A stretch of 64,000 nucleotides of DNA from Thalassia testudinum (Eukaryota > Streptophyta > Magnoliopsida > Alismatales > Hydrocharitaceae), in NCBI GenBank assembly GCA_037157565.1, contig JAZHRO010000013.1, forward strand, positions 121,348,001 through 121,412,000, written 5' to 3'. The notes under the pieces are model-generated. The model was not told the DNA's origin. It worked only from the letters and a program-made list of their open reading frames with translations, and made no database searches. This document shows positions 59,291 through 64,000 of this stretch, one piece after another; positions within the stretch are counted from its first letter, which is position 1, and each line of letters opens with the position of its first letter. The position numbers were made by a program, and so were the translations under genes.

Positions 59291-60430
59291 CCAGCTAGGC
59301 AACTCATTAGTCACACGTCCTCGAGAAGATGTATCGTTTCATCAGCAGGAGGAGGTTCCTGGGAAAAAATGGTTTGAGGCGCTGTCTATTAACCATAGAA
59401 ACATGCCCAGATTTTGGGTCTCTAATTTGGATTGCTCCGTTAGGATATGGGTGGACCACCAGAAATTGCCCAGTCCACTTGGACTTGAGCTTTCCCGCAA
59501 AGAATTTGAGTTGGGAGTCAAACAACCAGACCTGCTAGTTAGGTGCGAACTCCTTTCTCCGGATGTGTCAATCATGGAAAGACTCTATCTTGTCTTTGTA
59601 TATTTTGCATTTTCGTAAGCTTCCCACCTAATCTCCTCTAACTCACTGAGCAGGAGCTTCCTTTCATTACCTCTGGCCTCAAGGTTAAAATTACACTTCT
59701 GCACTGCCCTAAAGGCACAGTACTCCAGCTCCACAGGAAGGTGACAAGCCTTTCCATATACCATGTGGTATGGTGACATTCCAAGCGGGGCCTTGTACAT
59801 AGTCTGATATGCCCATAGTTCATCAATCAACAGATCGGACCAATCCTTCCTATCAGGTCTAACCGTCTTTTGAAGGATAAGCATGATTTGACGGTTTGAT
59901 ACTTCAACCTGGCCATTGGTCTGTGGATGATACGGGGTAGCAATGCAGTGCTACACCCCATATTTCTTCAATAATGACCTGAAATGGGCATGGATGAAGT
60001 GACTACCCCCATCGCTTATCAGGGTGTGGGGAACTCTGAATATCACAAAAATGAATTCCCGGACGAAGGATATAACAGTCTTATGATCAGCTCATCTTGC
60101 CGGGATAGCTTCTACCCACTTTGAGACATAGTCTACAGCGAGTATGTACTCAAAGCCGTGCGAGTTCAGGAAGGGGCCCATAAATTCAATGCCCCAGATG
60201 TCGAACACTTCTACGATGAGAATAGATTGGAGAGGCATCATGTCTCTCCGGGTCATAGAACCGACCAATTGGCATCGCTTACAGCACTTGGCAAACTTGT
60301 GTGTATCTCTGAAAATGGTTGGCCAAAAAAATTCCGACTACAAAATCTTTGCAGTGGTCTTTCGGCCCAAGAAATGACCCCCACAAGCATCACTGTGGCA
60401 GAAGGATAGCACACTAGAGATTTTCGAATC
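59291..60430 (-). pseudogene. Element 7 integrase
   Basis: The C-terminal part is at 59307-59525 (FDSQLKFFAGKLKSKWTGQF, NGAIQIRDP). The core includes PDRKDWSDLLIDELWAY and [18 protein letters not shown] (59585-59884), the Glu region VEVSNRQI near 59905 and the ISDGG-like Asp near 60015. The first catalytic Asp codon appears as GAA (Glu) at 60185-60187 within IWGI-x-FMGP. The zinc region lies near 60255-60400. Several stops and frameshifts are present, so it is inactive. Confidence 0.83.
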
Positions 60431-60980
60431 AGGGATGAATCTATGGATGATCTGATCAGCTCCAATGCGAAAGACCACTGGTCATCCGAAAAATAGAGTT
60501 TCGGCTCTGATATAAATTTGAGTTTTTGATCCTTTGATAATCCTGCAGGTAGCCTGCCTGCAACGAGATAGTTTGCTATATCGGCATACCAAGGAAACTC
60601 AATAGAGTTGATGGACAACAGAGACTCATCCAGAAATCGATTTGATATTGGCAAGGAGTATGGAATATAGTCTGGGTCTAACCGAGACAAGTGATCCGCG
60701 ACAACATTATGGGCTCCAGCTTTATCGCAGATTTTGACATTAAACTCTTGCAAAAGAAGGATCCATCCAATAAGGCAGGGTTTGGCATCCTTCTTTGCCA
60801 ACAAATGCCGGAGGGTGGAATGGTCAGTGTAGATGATAACTTTGGACCCAAGTATGACCTAAATTTCTCCAACCCGAATACCACGGTTAGCAATTCTTTC
60901 TCAGTGACTGTATAGTTACACAGAGCCTCGTTCAGTGTTTTGCTGGCGTAGTATATTGCGAATAGTTGGCACTCCTGATG
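60431..60980 (-). pseudogene. Element 7 RNase H and linker
   Basis: The open part at 60253-60804 contains LAKKDAKPCLIGWILLLQEF and AGAHNVVADHLSRLDPDY. Upstream lies the YTDHSTLRHLL region (about 60800-60840), where the catalytic Asp lost in elements 1 and 3 is retained. A frameshift lies near 60860. Confidence 0.83.
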
Positions 60981-61376
60981 CTAGCCAAGAACGGCTCCAG
61001 CGGTGAAGTCGGAGGCATCACACATCATCTCGAAGTCGAGAGACCAGTCGGGAGGTTGGAGAATAGGTGCACTTGAAACAACGCTTCGTAAGGTCTCGAA
61101 AGCACTAAGACACGAGGAGTCGAAATCAAAGGGTGTGTCGGTTACTAGAAGATTTGTTAATGGACGAGAAATTTTTGAGAAATCTCGAATGAAATAAAAT
61201 CCAACATGCCCTAAGAATGATCTAATTTGCCTAATCAAGCTAGGCGGAGGTAATCGCGAAATGATTTCGGACTTAGCTCGGTCGACCTCGAATCCATTAA
61301 AGGAGATCCTGTGTCCTAGTACAATGCCATCCCTCGCCATAAAATGGCTTTTTTTCCATGAAAGTACTAGGTTAAC
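60981..61376 (-). pseudogene. Element 7 reverse transcriptase, C-terminal part
   Basis: GIVLGHRISFNGFEVDRAKS, IRQIRSFLGHVGFYF, FDFDSSCLSAFETLR and FEMMCDASDFTAGAVLG cover the thumb and the start of RNase H. The frame reads upstream through LVLSWKKSHFMAR to 61376, where the copia-like LTR interrupts it. The FMDD catalytic part is outside the window. Confidence 0.85.
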
Positions 61377-62011
61377 TGTTTATGCTAGAGCACCACAATC
61401 ATTTATTTTCATGATAACAAAACATGTGTTTTTAACATTTGCTTTTGAGTCCTAGTTTTCAGGTTAAATTGCAAATGGAGACAGGTGTTTAGACGGAGTT
61501 TGAGCTTGCATCCATGGAGGATTAGAGGAGCTTGACAGAGGCAGAGGAGCTTCGCGAGGAGCGAAAGCTTGAAGATTGAAGGACAAGAAGAATAGGATAG
61601 AATTCTTTTTATCTTATTCCATGTACTTTTGTCTTTTTATTCTTGCTCTTTTAATTCTTAGAACATCTGTTAAAGAGCCTCAAAGAACCCTTAAAGTAGC
61701 CCTAGGAACACCTGCACTGCCCTAGGATACTTGGGTTTTTTGTAAGGAACTTAGAAAACCAAATAGGGATCAAATAGCCTTATTAGACGTCCAATCTGGA
61801 AATCAGACGTCTGATAATGACTTTTAAGACGTCTGACTGTTTGATCAGATGTCCAAAACATCTAGTTTGGACTTAATAGGATCTATCTATCAGAATTTGT
61901 CATCCAAACCTTAGTCTAGACATCTTAAGAGATGTTTGATGCCTTTGCTAGACGTCCAATTAGTGGAACATTGGCAGCCTACGTATACATTGAGGGAAAT
62001 GACCGTTAGCC
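61377..62011 (+). repeat. Copia-like LTR fragment with AGACGTCTGA words
   Basis: It starts TGTTTATGCTAGAGCACC followed by TTTTCATGATAACAAAAC, a typical copia LTR opening, exactly where element 7's RT stops. TTAAC (61372-61376) is the probable target duplication. AGACGTC-type palindromes recur at 61783, 61804, 61829, 61847 and 61952. It ends at GACCGTTAGCC, a motif also seen inside the 24321 LTR, where the next repeat begins. No coding part is seen. Confidence 0.65.
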
Positions 62012-64000
62012 TGATGCGTGCTTTTATACTCAACTCAGTAATTAAGTTAATTTCACTTAATTAAGAGTACAAAAAGTTACTTAGATTAACTCGAAATTGT
62101 GTCAATTGTGTAGTATAGGGTCGAATTAACTTAACATTTTAGAAATTTTTACTGGTTGAGTCCAGGTATAATAATTTTCCAAATTCACCAATTTTCTTTT
62201 ATTTCTCTATAAGTTTAAGAGGTATAACTAAGTCGATTTTAAAAACATGAATTTTACCAAAATATTTAAACTATAAGAATATACAAAATTCCACATAAAA
62301 AACATATTTACTCAAATGATCTACTTTATTAACAAGTAAACATGCTAGTTTTCCAATTTTATTTCAAAAGAAATTAAGGCAATAAAAATTATTCTATTAA
62401 AACATGCCTTTTTACAATTAAAATAAATTCAAAAAGTAATTAAAATGATGCAAGAAAAGATTTTCTTCATTTATTTCTTCAGCCTCTCTCTTCTTCTCTC
62501 TTTCTTTTATTTTCTTCTCTCTCTCGAGCTCTCTTTCTTACCTCTCTTCTGTTGTTCCTGCCTTCTTCTCTTCCTATCTCTTATTCTCTTTCCCTTAGTC
62601 TTCTCCTGCCTTCTTCTCTTCATAACTGTTCTTTAACACTCAGCACCTGTTCTCCTCCTTTCCTTAGCCTTCAGCTTCAATGCTTAGCATTTTAATAATC
62701 AACTTTTCTTTTCCTTAAGTCCTTCAGCTGAATCGGGTTTTTTTTTTACTTTTTAACCAAAAATGTTTTAATTTGCAGTGAGGTCCTTTCAAGGATACAC
62801 AGCACCTTGAGATCAGGGTGGGACCAGACCCTACTCGGTCCTCGCCTAATCTCGATTAGGTTTGTTTTTGGTTCATTTCATATCGGTCCATAGTCTAGAG
62901 CCAATTCAGCTCAACCTGGCCTCCCAGGCCTCTCGCCTTCCCAGGGCAAATTCTCTCACACCCACAAGGGTGCATACCCGCAGGCACACAAGCCCGCACA
63001 CACACATGCACATGCTTAGAATGTTCAAAATGCTCAGATCAGATCGGTAATTGGTGCGTCGAGCGCTGACGACTGGTAAGCCCATGTAACAAAATCATTT
63101 TATCCCCATGCGCACACTCAGAATCTGATGATGTAGGACTATCCTAACCCCTTCCAGACCAAATTTCAAATGATCATAACTTCCTACCCAGAGCTCCAAA
63201 TCGAGTGATTTAAAGCTTGTTAGAAAGCTCTAAGGTAGATTTATACAATTGTAGGGTCAATTTAAGGTTTTGAAGATGTTTTCCTTTTCAATTTGAAGAG
63301 TGACATCAGGGGTTCCTACGGGTTATCTTTCGCCTGGAAATAGTTTTAACTTCGCAGAGTCCTCAGATGGACTTATCTCTCTCATTTAAAGGTCTATATA
63401 GGTTCTACAATTTATTCCGCATCTGATAATGTGAATTCTAAGCTCTCAAGACCTTCAGAACTAGCAGAGAATCTCTACACTTCTCTGAAAGCTTCAGAGT
63501 TCAGATTTTCAAACTTAAATAGGTACAATAGACACTTAAGAATGTTTCTAATTGATTTAAACTAATTCTAAGGGTTATAATAGACTTAATTAGACATGAT
63601 TCAAATTCAAATTTCAAAAAAATGCTTCTCCTGTTAGTTTGGGTTCGAAAGTAACCCAAATTGACATGATTCAAATTCTCACTAAATAACTCATGTGAGC
63701 TCACTTTAATCACTTTAAAACCATCAAACAAGATCCCAGAAACAACTTACTCTCATCAATACCTCAATTTGAGCTCAGATCTCCATTAACAGACTCAGTT
63801 TGACTGTGGAGGCACAAAAAGTTGACTTTCTATTAAAAGCTTCTCCATAAGAAATTAAAGCCTCGAATAAAGTCTTCTCAACACCAGGAACTTATTCAGA
63901 TTTTCAGGTAGGTGTTCTAACCTTATTTCCTAGGGTTTCAGGCTCGCTGCCTGAGGTTCAAAATGTGTTTGTTCGATAGAGCATTAGGAAGGTTGTTACA
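62012..64000 (+). repeat. Unclassified repeat, possibly a long LTR
   Basis: It begins TGATGCGTGC at the break in the copia-like LTR and reaches the window end at TGTTACA. It contains AT-rich DNA, a strong pyrimidine tract (62461-62640), a CA-rich patch near 62990-63010, and CTATATAGG at 63394-63402 as a possible TATA box. No credible ORF is present. TG start, TATA position and insertion context suggest an LTR, but no primer site or second copy is visible. Confidence 0.4.

Larger units (their letters stand above)
58433..61376 (-). mobile_element. Element 7 (second part): 3' UTR and pol of an Athila element
   Basis: It resumes after element 6. From left to right: the inner 3' UTR with internal polypurine tract (59085-59102), integrase, RNase H and the thumb end of RT. 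RT homology runs up to 61376, exactly where a copia-like LTR begins, so the rest of the element lies beyond that insertion. Confidence 0.87.

Noticed and set aside
62445..62636. 63-codon hydrophobic ORF resembling a membrane peptide
   Set aside because: It is the translation of a pyrimidine-rich tract (Phe/Leu/Ser runs) with no other support.

Overview
The window is intergenic DNA of a flowering plant with a large, transposon-rich genome. I find no host protein gene, no intact RNA gene and no CRISPR array. Almost every base can be assigned to nested LTR retrotransposons. Most belong to the Athila branch of Ty3/gypsy. The support is primer-binding sites matching plant tRNA-Asp, gag-PR-RT-RNaseH-INT order, an FMDD reverse-transcriptase box, a D-D-35-E integrase, LTRs of 1.4-2.3 kb and no chromodomain. 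Two pieces are Ty1/copia-like LTRs. Sequence alone does not let me name the species.

Layout. Element 1 (minus, Athila, decayed gag-pol) fills 1-9524; its 3' LTR lies off the left edge. It sits in element 2 (minus; 9525-13547 and 27324-29337), a relative with most of gag deleted and apparently no RT/INT. Element 3 (plus, gag-pol Athila) occupies 13548-27318 inside element 2's 5' LTR, bounded by a perfect GTGAC target duplication; a solo copia LTR (24321-26260, duplication GATGC) is nested in its 3' LTR. Element 2 in turn lies in a plus-strand LTR of its own family (29338-30418 and 45362-46458). That LTR is also split by element 4 (plus, 30419-45361, duplication CCCTA/CCCTT), which holds element 5 (plus, 33243-41073, duplication ACTAT). 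Further right come a minus LTR-A scrap (46459-46712), part of a plus-strand LTR (46713-47813) and element 7 (minus; 47814-50287 and 58433-61376). Element 7 is split by element 6 (plus, 50288-58427, duplication CATAC) and cut in its RT by a copia-like LTR (61377-62011). The last 2 kb (62012-64000) looks like another LTR but is unclassified. The longest visible nesting chain is five insertions deep.

How the parts relate. Elements 1, 3 and 7 carry autonomous-type Athila polyproteins, now full of stops. Elements 4, 5 and 6 keep Athila-type LTRs, tRNA-Asp primer sites and 3' end modules but have no protease, reverse transcriptase or integrase. In their place they carry acidic open reading frames that I do not recognise. 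Elements 5 and 6 share one 643-codon frame; five of the six nonsense differences between the copies are C:G-to-T:A transitions, so the frame was open in their ancestor. The likeliest reading is a group of non-autonomous passengers that use Athila machinery while encoding a protein of their own.

The 3' untranslated regions share an architecture: an internal polypurine tract about 1 kb after the coding region, then family-specific direct repeats, then a small hairpin, then the 3' polypurine tract. The U3 regions of three LTR families carry the same two kinds of perfect palindrome just upstream of the TATA box.
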